Shown piece after piece: positions 35,637 through 43,296 of a stretch of 64,000 nucleotides of DNA. Source of the DNA: NZQO01 sp964639255 (GTDB lineage: Bacteria; Bacteroidota; Bacteroidia; Flavobacteriales; Flavobacteriaceae); contig CAZXDP010000004.1 in the NCBI GenBank assembly GCA_964639255.1, positions 1-64,000 on the forward strand, written 5' to 3'. Numbering within the stretch: the stretch's first letter is position 1; each line of letters begins with the position of its first letter. The translations under genes and the position numbers were made by a program. Under the pieces are notes generated by a model. The model made no database searches, was not told where the DNA came from, and saw only the letters and a list, made by a program, of their open reading frames with translations.

Positions 35637-36389
35637 ATGCAACCATCTGTACAAACCGTTACGATAGATATCAATGCAGATCTTGGCGAGGGGAGCGGCC
35701 TTGACGCACTGCTGATGCCAATGATATCCTCTTGCAATATTGCCTGCGGAGGGCACTATGGGAATGAGGTAACCATGCGGAACACCATTCAATTGGCCCG
35801 AGCGCACGGCGTGAAAATAGGGGCCCATCCATCGTTTCCGGACACCGATAATTTTGGAAGAAAGCGGCTTACTTTGACCAAAACGGAACTCACAGAAACC
35901 ATCTTCCATCAATTATTGCATTTCTTTCTAGTTGCAGAAGTAGAAAGCATGCCTGTTCATCACGTTAAACTGCACGGCGCACTTTATAACTATGCAGCTA
36001 ACGATGCCCCTACGGCCGATGCGGTCGTAGAAGCGATCCTTGCTACCAAAATTCGCCCCAGACTTTATCTGCCTTACGGTTCGGTATTGCATCGAAAAGC
36101 CGAAAACTTGTTGCCCTTAGTATTTGAAGCTTTCCTGGACCGCCGCTATACCGCAGCCGGAACTTTGGTGCCCAGGGACCAACCCGGGGCCCTCATCGAT
36201 TCGGCGGAGGTTATGTGGAGGCAGTTTAGGCAAATGGCTCTGGAGAAAACGGTTACCACCATCGATGGGACCACAATACCCATTAAGGCCTCCACCTTCT
36301 GCATACACGGTGACAATCCCCACTCGGTACCGATGTTGTCTTACCTGCATCAGCAACTAGCTGGTACACCAATACAGTTAGATCAATGA
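35637..36389 (+). CDS. pxpA: 5-oxoprolinase subunit A (LamB/YcsF family)
   Basis: A 250-residue protein; start at 35637 (MQPSVQTVTIDINADLGEG) keeps it clear of the transporter gene. Motifs of the family: DINADLGEGSG, SSCNIACGGHYGNE, HPSFPD, VKLHGALYNYAA, and CIHGDNPHSV at the C-terminus. Together with PxpB and PxpC it forms the prokaryotic ATP-dependent 5-oxoprolinase that opens L-pyroglutamate to glutamate. Overlaps pxpB (ATGA). Confidence 0.95.
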   Translation: MQPSVQTVTIDINADLGEGSGLDALLMPMISSCNIACGGHYGNEVTMRNTIQLARAHGVKIGAHPSFPDTDNFGRKRLTLTKTELTETIFHQLLHFFLVAEVESMPVHHVKLHGALYNYAANDAPTADAVVEAILATKIRPRLYLPYGSVLHRKAENLLPLVFEAFLDRRYTAAGTLVPRDQPGALIDSAEVMWRQFRQMALEKTVTTIDGTTIPIKASTFCIHGDNPHSVPMLSYLHQQLAGTPIQLDQ

Positions 36390-37111
36390 AATCGCCCGCC
36401 ATCAAACTATTTGGATTGCATGCTTTATTGATAGAATGGCCGTCTGAAATTTCCGAAGCCATTCACCGTAACGTATTGGAAACCTCTTTGTTTCTTCAGA
36501 ATGAATTTTCTGAAATGATCATCGATATCGTGCCTGCCTACTGCTCTCTTGCCATTTATTTGAAGCATTCGATCTCTGCTGAACATTTCATGGACTTGGT
36601 AGCACCCCGATTGAACGGCGCTACGGAGCAGCCTGGGGAACGTCGGCATCAATTTACCCTTCCGGTTTGCTATGGAAATACATTTGGTCCAGATTTAAAT
36701 GAGCTTGCAGAAAGCAAGGGTTTAACCAAGAGCGAAGTAGTTCGGCTGCACTCCAATAAAACGTACCGTGTTACATTTATTGGCTTTTTGCCAGGATTCC
36801 CCTATTTAATGGGGCTAGATTCCAGGCTGCATATGCCGAGGAAGCCTAGTCCACGATCTCTCGTGCCACAAGGATCGGTAGGGATAGCAGGTGGCCAAAC
36901 GGGTGTCTATCCATCGGCCTCTCCAGGGGGTTGGAACCTCATTGGCCGAACCCCCGTGCCTTTGTTTTCGGTTGGTTGGAATAGGCCAGCCCTGTTCCAC
37001 CCTGGCGATACGGTTATTTTTGAGGAGATTTCAGAAACCGAATTCGATGCTATTGAAAAGGCGATTAAAAACAATTCATTCAGCATAAAAAAGCAAAAGC
37101 AATATGGTTGA
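36386..37111 (+). CDS. pxpB: 5-oxoprolinase subunit B (KipI family)
   Basis: A 241-residue KipI-type protein with GFLPGFPYLMGLD, RKPSPRSLVPQGSVGIAGGQ and TGVYPSASPGGWNLIGRTP, all diagnostic. In Bacillus the same family member, KipI, inhibits the sporulation kinase KinA, but in most bacteria it is a subunit of 5-oxoprolinase. Start overlaps pxpA by four bases and its end overlaps pxpC by eight, so the three subunits are translationally coupled. Confidence 0.95.
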   Translation: MKSPAIKLFGLHALLIEWPSEISEAIHRNVLETSLFLQNEFSEMIIDIVPAYCSLAIYLKHSISAEHFMDLVAPRLNGATEQPGERRHQFTLPVCYGNTFGPDLNELAESKGLTKSEVVRLHSNKTYRVTFIGFLPGFPYLMGLDSRLHMPRKPSPRSLVPQGSVGIAGGQTGVYPSASPGGWNLIGRTPVPLFSVGWNRPALFHPGDTVIFEEISETEFDAIEKAIKNNSFSIKKQKQYG

Positions 37112-37952
37112 GGTGCTCAATGCTGGACTCTATACGAGTATTCAAGATACCGGTCGCTTCGGCTACCGAGCTTCTGGTGTTCCGGTAAGTGGGAGCATGG
37201 ATTCCATATCGCATCATTTCGCCAATATGTTGCTGAACAATAGGAGGGATGCCGCGGTGATAGAATTTACCTGGCCAGCACCGAAGTTTCGATTTACTCA
37301 AGCGACTCGAATTGTGGTGGCAGGGGCTACCGTTACGTGCCTAATAAATGGTGAAGAGCGCCCCTTAACCACTTCTTTGGATGTAGTCCAGGGAGATGAA
37401 CTCTCGTTCCAGCCCGCGAGCAGAGGCGTATGGAGTTACATTGCAGTTTTGGGGGGATGGCAAACCGAGAGGATCTTAGAAAGCAGAAGTCAATATTTAG
37501 GGATCACCCCAGCGCAAAAGCTGGTAAAGGGAGACCAACTATCGATTTTGAGCAAGGTAGTTGAGCCCAGTCAATACCGAACCAAAATTGCGGTGGATGC
37601 TGCGCATCTTGAGAATAGAACAATCTTATGCGGAAAAGGGCCCGAATGGCACCTTGTTAAGGACGCCGACCAGAAAAAATACAGCGCAATGCCCTTTCGC
37701 GTTTCTTCCCGAAGCAATAGGATGGCATACCTATTGGAAGGCGGACATATATCTCTTCCTGAAATTATCTCGGCACCAGTACAGCCTGGCACAGTACAGA
37801 TAACCCCTTCCGGTAATTGTATCGTACTTATGCGCGATGCCCAAACTACGGGCGGCTACGCGAGGATAGGCCAACTCCCTGAAGAAAGTATTTCTCAGTT
37901 GGCGCAAAAAAGGGCGGGCGAAGAGATAATTTTACAAATGCGAAAAAGCTAG
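37104..37952 (+). CDS. pxpC: 5-oxoprolinase subunit C (KipA family)
   Basis: A 282-residue biotin-dependent-carboxyltransferase-like protein of the KipA/urea amidolyase-related family: LYTSIQDTGRFGYRASGVPVSGSMD at the N-terminus, RSQYLGITPAQ..KGD, and PVQPGTVQITPSGNCIVLMRDAQTTGGYARIG near the C-terminus. Third subunit of 5-oxoprolinase. Convergent with the next gene, the two stops being one base apart. Confidence 0.95.
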   Translation: MVEVLNAGLYTSIQDTGRFGYRASGVPVSGSMDSISHHFANMLLNNRRDAAVIEFTWPAPKFRFTQATRIVVAGATVTCLINGEERPLTTSLDVVQGDELSFQPASRGVWSYIAVLGGWQTERILESRSQYLGITPAQKLVKGDQLSILSKVVEPSQYRTKIAVDAAHLENRTILCGKGPEWHLVKDADQKKYSAMPFRVSSRSNRMAYLLEGGHISLPEIISAPVQPGTVQITPSGNCIVLMRDAQTTGGYARIGQLPEESISQLAQKRAGEEIILQMRKS

Positions 37953-37953
37953 G

Positions 37954-38496
37954 TTAGGCTGAAGACTGGTTGCGAAATCTCCACAAACCAATACCAAAAT
38001 TGATGAGTTCGAAAATCTGTTTTTTGGGATAGTGACCGCCAAGTGTAAGGAGCATTTTTTGAAAGTGTAGGTCGAATTCCTCTCGACAGATAGATTTAAA
38101 AACCAATTCCCAGAATAATGTCTTGTACGTTGGATTTCTTAATACTACTGGAATGGTTAAAGAGGCAGAAAATACGTTTTTAGGTGCGTCTAAAAATAAA
38201 TAATAAAATTCTGTAAGTAACTTATTGTCAGTATTTAATGTAATGTTATGTAAAGTATTTATATCATTTCTTGCACCGTGCAGCTGCAATAGGAGATCAT
38301 AGAGATATGCAGCATTGGTAGGGGCTAATGTACTGTTTTTTATCCTGAATTTTTCCTTTTGTTTTTCGGTACACAAGGCGAGCAACTTCAACACGCTCTG
38401 GTTTTTGAATTTTTCAGCGGGAGCTGAGGAATAATGCTCCGGCGATTTCGGTGAAGGGTTCTCCATACGGGAACTTTTGATACTCTCGATTTTCAT
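37954..38496 (-). CDS. Hypothetical protein
   Basis: A 180-residue protein that I do not recognise. The first 30 residues are polar and Ser/Pro-rich and probably disordered (another ATG at 38466 is possible); the rest looks helical (SVLKLLALCTEKQKEKF, NAAYLYDLLLQLHGA, LLTEFYYLFLDA) with a basic, aromatic C-terminus. No signal peptide or membrane helix. It is divergent from the two-component operon that starts at 38747, and the 23-bp operator array lies between them, so both may be controlled by the same regulator. Confidence 0.65.
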   Translation of the reverse strand: MKIESIKSSRMENPSPKSPEHYSSAPAEKFKNQSVLKLLALCTEKQKEKFRIKNSTLAPTNAAYLYDLLLQLHGARNDINTLHNITLNTDNKLLTEFYYLFLDAPKNVFSASLTIPVVLRNPTYKTLFWELVFKSICREEFDLHFQKMLLTLGGHYPKKQIFELINFGIGLWRFRNQSSA

Positions 38497-38582
38497 AGAT
38501 ACGCTATGTTCTTCATTGATGTCGATGTTCTAAAGGTACGCAGCGCTAATCGTTCAAGGTGTGGTGGTTCAACGGTAAATAA

Positions 38583-38665
38583 CAGGGAAAAACGTGAAGG
38601 ATGCTCAGGGTTTTTCCTGCTCCCAAAAGGGGAAAAACCCTGTATTCGGAAAGGGATTTTTCCTG
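38583..38665. repeat. Four 14-bp dyads with exact 23-bp spacing (operator array)
   Basis: CAGGGAAAAACGTG (38583-38596), CAGGGTTTTTCCTG (38606-38619), GGGGAAAAACCCTG (38629-38642) and AGGGATTTTTCCTG (38652-38665). All fit a dyad CAGG-N6-CCTG with an A5 or T5 centre, and the centres are exactly 23 bp apart each time. The middle two also form a 12-bp inverted repeat with each other. The array lies 81 bases before the ATG at 38747 and 86 before the divergent gene. Confidence 0.75.
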
Positions 38666-38746
38666 TTTTTGAAGCTACCTCCTCTAAACACTGTCGAATT
38701 TGCTTATTTTAGGGGCTTACTAACAGAACCAAAAAACATTTCAATT

Positions 38747-39106
38747 ATGGGTAAACCCGCCAATTGCATTTCAGTAGCTACCGCAAAACAACTTCAGAAA
38801 AACTGGAACGATACCCGTGCCAGGGAGATTGACCAGGCGCAGGGTAGCCAAGATACCTTCGAATTTACCTTTGATATAGATGAATTGCAGGAGTATATTG
38901 ATTATGTAAAGGAAGAGGCTAAAAAGCAGCAATTGGGTTCGGTGGGGCTCCGATTGTTCTTTGCCGCCTATGACGATTCCAAAAGTAAGAAGGCTACTAT
39001 CTTTCTGTGCCCCTCTGCTTCCAATGACGCGAATTCCAACAACCTATACAGCATTGATCCCTTTAACAACAACACGGGAGGCTGGCCTCCCAAGCGGTAT
39101 GAATAA
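38747..39106 (+). CDS. Small hypothetical protein, first gene of a two-component operon
   Basis: A 119-residue soluble protein of unknown family, started at 38747 (MGKPANCISVATAKQLQKNW); the open frame upstream covers the operator array and is not coding. The core has helices (FDIDELQEYIDYVKEEAKKQ) and a strand segment LGSVGLRLFFAAYDD, and the protein ends in a Pro-rich tail (GGWPPKRYE). No signal peptide. It lies 11 bases before the 7-TM gene and so belongs to the operon with the kinase and regulator. Possibly a signalling partner; nothing in the sequence proves it. Confidence 0.75.
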   Translation: MGKPANCISVATAKQLQKNWNDTRAREIDQAQGSQDTFEFTFDIDELQEYIDYVKEEAKKQQLGSVGLRLFFAAYDDSKSKKATIFLCPSASNDANSNNLYSIDPFNNNTGGWPPKRYE

Positions 39107-39117
39107 AGAATCGCTTC

Positions 39118-39843
39118 ATGGAAGATTTTCTCGCCTTTAGTATTCCAGTATACCTTCTGGAAATGGTCGCCGCCTTAACAGGTTTGTATTATATTCGGCT
39201 TAATCCGCACGATAAAGCGGCACGTATTTTTGTCGTGTTCCTCTGCATTACCGTCATCGTAGAGTGGGTGGGCGTATACGCCGTTTTGGGTTATTTTTCG
39301 GGATATGAATATTTTGGTTTTATAGAGGGTACGCCTTTCGAGAAAAACTATTGGTGGTACAACCTCTATAACATCGCGAGCTTTGTGCTCTATGCCGAAT
39401 ATTTCAGGCGGCAGCTATATAACAAAGTACTACGACATGTGGTACTGTTTGCGATGATTTTGTTCGGGGGTATTGAAATAGTGAACCTAGTCGTACATCC
39501 TGAAATGTTTTTCAACAACTACTCGGCCTTTGCCAGTATTGCCGGTACCATTCTCGTGCTTGCCTCGATTTCGCTGTACTACTATCAATTAATGACGAAC
39601 GACGATATCTTGCAATTTAAGCGTTTATTGCCCTTCTATGTTTCGGTAGGCGCCATAATCCTGCATATTACCCATACGCCCCTTTTTATTTATAGCAAGT
39701 ACTTCAGTACCACGCACGGTAAAGAATTTGTGGAAATGTACCGCTCCTTGATGTTTTTAACCAACGTAATGGTATATTTGATTTTCTCAATTGGATTTAT
39801 GGTATGTCTAAGGAAGAAAGGCTCCTCATCTTATATTTTATAA
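39118..39843 (+). CDS. Seven-helix membrane protein of unknown function
   Basis: A 241-residue integral membrane protein with about seven hydrophobic helices, a short N-terminal tail (MEDFLAFSIPVYLLEMVAALTG) and an amphipathic C-terminus. Aromatic-rich loops (KNYWWYNLYNIASF) may face the periplasm. I recognise no family. The 3' end overlaps the kinase gene by 40 bases. Its place immediately before a kinase whose own sensor part is only one or two helices suggests that it is the membrane sensor or receptor for that kinase; this is inference. Confidence 0.8.
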   Translation: MEDFLAFSIPVYLLEMVAALTGLYYIRLNPHDKAARIFVVFLCITVIVEWVGVYAVLGYFSGYEYFGFIEGTPFEKNYWWYNLYNIASFVLYAEYFRRQLYNKVLRHVVLFAMILFGGIEIVNLVVHPEMFFNNYSAFASIAGTILVLASISLYYYQLMTNDDILQFKRLLPFYVSVGAIILHITHTPLFIYSKYFSTTHGKEFVEMYRSLMFLTNVMVYLIFSIGFMVCLRKKGSSSYIL

Positions 39844-40601
39844 TGGTCCTGGTCTTCTTGACGACCGTTTTCATAATCTTTTTCATTTCCTTTCAACGTC
39901 GGAAAAATAAACTTCTGCTAAGGCAAATCGAGCAACAAAGGGCTTTTGAAGAGGAAATATCAAAGTCGAAGCTGGAAATTCAGGAACAAACATTAAAAAG
40001 CATTGCCTGGGAACTTCACGATAACGTAGGTCAATTGCTTTCGGTGGCAAATCTACAGTTGAACCTCTTGCTGCGTTCTGTTCCCCAGACACATGTAGAT
40101 CAGTTAACCGAAACAAAGAAGGTAATAGGTGAAACGGTCCAGGAAGTACGGTCACTTTCCAAAACCCTCAACAACGACGTAGTGCTAAAAAACGGCCTAT
40201 TGGTGAGCCTTCAAGTGGAAATGGAGCGCTATAATAGGTTGAAGTTTCTCCGCGCTAGCCTAGAGCACAAGGGAAATGCAATCGCACTTCGTAATTCAGA
40301 CGAAATTATCATTTTCCGAATTCTGCAGGAATTCTTCTCCAACGTTCTGAAACACGCCAAGGCTAAGAATTTATTTGTATTTTTAAACTATCAGGACACG
40401 CAGTTGGAGGTAACGGCATACGACGACGGTATAGGCTTCGATACGTCGCTGCGAAACCAAAATTCTGGAATGAGTACCATGGCGAGTCGGGCGCAGTTGT
40501 TAAATGCCTTGTTTTCCATCTCGTCCACTCCCGGCAACGGAACCAAACTAAACCTAACATATCCCTACCAATGCCCAAACAAAAACCGTACAGCCTCGTA
40601 A
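39804..40601 (+). CDS. Sensor histidine kinase, short membrane-anchored HisKA_3 type
   Basis: A 265-residue kinase: one N-terminal membrane helix (about 8-30), a coiled coil (QRRKNKLLLRQIEQQRAFEEEISKSKLE), a HisKA_3 domain with phospho-acceptor H72 (WELHDNVGQLLS), and an HATPase domain with N-box FFSNVLKHAKAK and G-boxes DDGIGFD and SGMSTMASRA. A second possible start at 39843 makes TAATG with the previous stop, but the longer form fits related proteins that begin MSEEE. It has no sensor domain of its own, pointing to the 7-TM protein as input. Overlaps the regulator gene by 31 bases. Confidence 0.92.
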   Translation: MSKEERLLILYFIMVLVFLTTVFIIFFISFQRRKNKLLLRQIEQQRAFEEEISKSKLEIQEQTLKSIAWELHDNVGQLLSVANLQLNLLLRSVPQTHVDQLTETKKVIGETVQEVRSLSKTLNNDVVLKNGLLVSLQVEMERYNRLKFLRASLEHKGNAIALRNSDEIIIFRILQEFFSNVLKHAKAKNLFVFLNYQDTQLEVTAYDDGIGFDTSLRNQNSGMSTMASRAQLLNALFSISSTPGNGTKLNLTYPYQCPNKNRTAS

Positions 40602-41224
40602 TTGTAGACGACCATAGCCTACTTGCGGGATCGTTAGAGCAGCTTATCAACTCGTTCGAAAATTTTAAAGTGCTGTACCACGCAGCCAATGGTGCCGAGC
40701 TTCAGGAAAAACTGGCCGAGGGCAATAACGTGCCCGATATTATGCTGCTCGATGTCAATATGCCTGTAATGAACGGCTATGAGACATTGACTTGGCTTAG
40801 CGAGGTGCATCCAAATATAAAAGTGCTCATACTTTCGATGGATGATGATGAGGCCGTAATACTCAAGATGCTAAGGCGCGGCGCGAAAGGGTATCTGCTG
40901 AAGGACATCCATCCAGACAAATTGGAGGAGGCTCTTGAGGAGGTTATGGAAAACGGCTATTACCATTCCGAAAAGGTAGCCAAGACCTTACTGCAGTCCC
41001 TACAGCCCAATCATCATACCGAAGAATATGATTTTAAGGAAAATGAAATTAGGTTTATGCAGCTCGCAGCCACCGAAATGACTTACAAGGAAATTGCCAA
41101 GGAAATGAGTTTAAGTCCCAAGACCATCGATGGGTATAGGCAGGAGCTTTTCGATAGGCTTAATGTTCGAAATCGTATAGGCTTGGTCATTTTTGCCCTT
41201 AAGCACAACTTAATCGAAATCTAG
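40571..41224 (+). CDS. NarL/FixJ-family response regulator
   Basis: A 217-residue regulator: receiver with D13-D14, phospho-acceptor D61 (MLLDVNMPVMNG) and Lys in GYLLKD; LuxR helix-turn-helix at about 150-210 (NEIRFMQLAATEMTYKEIAKEMSLSPKTIDGYRQELFDRL). It follows its cognate kinase with overlap. The tandem dyads at 38583-38665 in front of the operon are good candidates for its binding sites. Its stop overlaps the stop of the convergent pseudouridine synthase gene within CTAG. Confidence 0.94.
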   Translation: MPKQKPYSLVIVDDHSLLAGSLEQLINSFENFKVLYHAANGAELQEKLAEGNNVPDIMLLDVNMPVMNGYETLTWLSEVHPNIKVLILSMDDDEAVILKMLRRGAKGYLLKDIHPDKLEEALEEVMENGYYHSEKVAKTLLQSLQPNHHTEEYDFKENEIRFMQLAATEMTYKEIAKEMSLSPKTIDGYRQELFDRLNVRNRIGLVIFALKHNLIEI

Positions 41225-41964
41225 ACGCAAGCATCCCATAAGACATCGCTGGGTGGCGGTGCCACAATGGTGAGCTGTTCTTTTTTCACAGGATGCACCA
41301 AGCTTAACTCCCTGGCGTGCAAATGGATGCTAGCATCGCTATTGCTACGCTCGAAACCGTATTTTAGATCCCCTTTTATAGGTGACCCAATGGCAGCCAA
41401 CTGACTTCTTATTTGATGGTGCCGTCCCGTTTCCAAAGAAATTTCCAACAAGAAATGAGTATTGAGTTCTTTAAGCAGGGTATAAGTTAAAATCCCTTTT
41501 TTGCTGTTGGGCACTTCCTTGTCGTGCGCATAGGATTTATTTTGCTTCGGGTTTCGCAAAAGAAAATGTACCAAAGTATCTGTTCGTTTAGGAGGCGCAT
41601 TCTTCACAAGGGCCCAATAGGTTTTTTCCGTATCGCGCTGGGCAAACATTTTATTGAGCCGTGACAGTGCTTTGGAGGTTTTCGCAAAAAGAACGATACC
41701 ACTGGTAGGACGGTCTAAACGATGTACCACGCCCAGATAGACAGCTCCTGGCTTGTTGTATTTTTCGGCAATGTAGGTCTTTACTACTTCGGAAAGAGGG
41801 GTGTCACCCGTTTTATCGCCCTGTACAATATCGCCAGGTCGTTTGTTCACAACAATAAGGTGGTTGTCTTCATACAGTACCTTCAGGTTGTCCTTGGTAC
41901 TCGTAATTTTGGTATGGTTTTCTTCGGAAGCGATGGCACTAAAATTAATACTGTTCTTTATCAT
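41221..41964 (-). CDS. RluA-family pseudouridine synthase
   Basis: A 247-residue enzyme that isomerises uridine in rRNA or tRNA. I start at 41964 (MIKNSINFSAIASEENH), overlapping panB by 20 bases; longer options reach 42012. Catalytic Asp in GVVHRLDRPTSGIVLFAKT; also KTYWALVK, LETGRHHQIRSQLAAIG and DLKYG. No S4 domain precedes the catalytic domain, so it belongs to the RluA/RluC-like short forms; the exact target position cannot be told. Co-transcribed with panB. Confidence 0.92.
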   Translation of the reverse strand: MIKNSINFSAIASEENHTKITSTKDNLKVLYEDNHLIVVNKRPGDIVQGDKTGDTPLSEVVKTYIAEKYNKPGAVYLGVVHRLDRPTSGIVLFAKTSKALSRLNKMFAQRDTEKTYWALVKNAPPKRTDTLVHFLLRNPKQNKSYAHDKEVPNSKKGILTYTLLKELNTHFLLEISLETGRHHQIRSQLAAIGSPIKGDLKYGFERSNSDASIHLHARELSLVHPVKKEQLTIVAPPPSDVLWDACV

Positions 41965-42763
41965 TGGGAAAATCGCCGCTCTTAACATCTTCGCTATACT
42001 TCCGAAAGGCACCCGTCATTTCTACATAGAGATCTAGATACCTGCGCAAGAACCTAGGGTTGAACTCGTGCGTCATCCCCACCATATCGTGAGTTACCAG
42101 CACCTGGCCATCGACTCCATTGCCCGCACCAATGCCAATAATAGGGATCGTTAGCTCCTTGGCCACTTCTTCTGCGAGCGAGGCTGGAACTTTTTCAAGT
42201 ACTATGGCGAAACATCCAATTTTTTCGAGAAGCTTGGCGTCATTCTTCAATTTTTCTGCCTCTTCATCTTCCTTAGCCCTCACGGTGTAGGTACCAAATT
42301 TATAGATAGATTGCGGGGTGAGGCCCAAATGGCCCATCACGGGTATGCCAGCGTTCAAAATTCGCTTTACCGACTCCTTGATTTCCTTTCCACCTTCCAA
42401 TTTTACCGCGTGGCCGCCGCTTTCTTTCATAATACGTATGGCAGATCGCAAAGCCTCCTTGGGATCGCTCTGGTAGCTTCCGAAGGGAATGTCCACTACC
42501 ACCAGGCTCCGTTCTATGGCACGCACGACCGAGGTAGCGTGATAAATCATCTGGTCGAGCGTGATGGGCAGTGTGGTTTCGTGGCCCGCCATTACATTGG
42601 AAGCCGAATCGCCCACCAAAATTACATCTATCCCAGCGCCATCCACGATTTTCGCCATGGTATAATCGTAAGCGGTGAGCATGGAAATTTTCTCACCCTT
42701 TTTTTTCATATCTACCAGCGTTTTTGTGGTAATGCGCTTGTATTCTCTTTTTGCGACCGACAT
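41945..42763 (-). CDS. panB: 3-methyl-2-oxobutanoate hydroxymethyltransferase
   Basis: A 272-residue enzyme catalysing the first committed step of pantothenate (coenzyme A) synthesis: transfer of a hydroxymethyl group from methylene-tetrahydrofolate to 2-oxoisovalerate. Motifs: MLTAYDYTMAKIVDGAG, LVGDSASNVMAGHETTLPITLDQMI, MGHLGLTPQSIYKFG, IGIGAGNGVDGQVLVTHDM. Normal length. No panC or panD is nearby. Confidence 0.96.
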   Translation of the reverse strand: MSVAKREYKRITTKTLVDMKKKGEKISMLTAYDYTMAKIVDGAGIDVILVGDSASNVMAGHETTLPITLDQMIYHATSVVRAIERSLVVVDIPFGSYQSDPKEALRSAIRIMKESGGHAVKLEGGKEIKESVKRILNAGIPVMGHLGLTPQSIYKFGTYTVRAKEDEEAEKLKNDAKLLEKIGCFAIVLEKVPASLAEEVAKELTIPIIGIGAGNGVDGQVLVTHDMVGMTHEFNPRFLRRYLDLYVEMTGAFRKYSEDVKSGDFPNDKEQY

Positions 42764-42798
42764 AGTGTTCTCTGTAACGAATTAAGTCGTAAAAATAC

Positions 42799-42806
42799 TA
42801 ATTTTG
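42799..42806 (+). promoter_or_regulatory. -7 box of the NTF2-like gene
   Basis: TAATTTTG, exact TAnnTTTG, 26 bases before the ATG at 42833, in the 69-base region divergent from panB. Confidence 0.5.
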
Positions 42807-42832
42807 AAGTTGAAACCCGTAACTATAGCCTT

Positions 42833-43291
42833 ATGAAGCATATTCTTTTCGTTGTCTGTCTTGCCCTATCGTTTTTTAGTAACGCACAGCAGTCTTTTTC
42901 CGAAGCCGATGCGAAACATCTTATTGACACCTTTTTTGAAGGTTTTCACAAGGGCGACACCTTGTTGATGCAATCTACCCTGTCGAGCGATGCCGTTCTT
43001 CAAACGGCTATGACGGATACTGAGGGAGCTCCAACACTTACCATGGGCCCAGCCCAGAAGTTGGTGGAAGCCGTATCACAGCGACCTGCGAGTCAACGCT
43101 GGGAAGAACGTTTATTAGGGCACACCGTTCATATAGACGGCAACCTAGCCCACGTGTGGACCCCTTACGAATTTTGGCTCAATGGAAATTTTAGCCACTG
43201 CGGCGCCAATGCCTTTACTTTGGCCAAGCTAGCGCAGGGGTGGAAGATCATCCATATTATCGATTCCCGCAGAACGTTAGATTGTCGATAG
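42833..43291 (+). CDS. Secreted NTF2-like / SnoaL-like protein
   Basis: A 152-residue protein with signal peptide (MKHILFVVCLALSFFSNAQ) and a cone-shaped NTF2-like domain: ADAKHLIDTFFEGFHKGDTLLMQSTLSSDAVL at the start and NAFTLAKLAQGWKIIHIIDSRR at the end. I start it at 42833; a long frame upstream runs antisense through panB and is not coding. Such exported proteins often carry no catalytic residues, and the ligand is unknown. Convergent with the serine dehydratase gene, with only five bases between stops. Confidence 0.85.
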   Translation: MKHILFVVCLALSFFSNAQQSFSEADAKHLIDTFFEGFHKGDTLLMQSTLSSDAVLQTAMTDTEGAPTLTMGPAQKLVEAVSQRPASQRWEERLLGHTVHIDGNLAHVWTPYEFWLNGNFSHCGANAFTLAKLAQGWKIIHIIDSRRTLDCR

Positions 43292-43296
43292 GTGAA

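Noticed and set aside
42311..42832. Long plus-strand extension of the NTF2-like gene
   Set aside because: It runs antisense through panB; the real start at 42833 gives a clean signal peptide and a promoter box lies at 42799.
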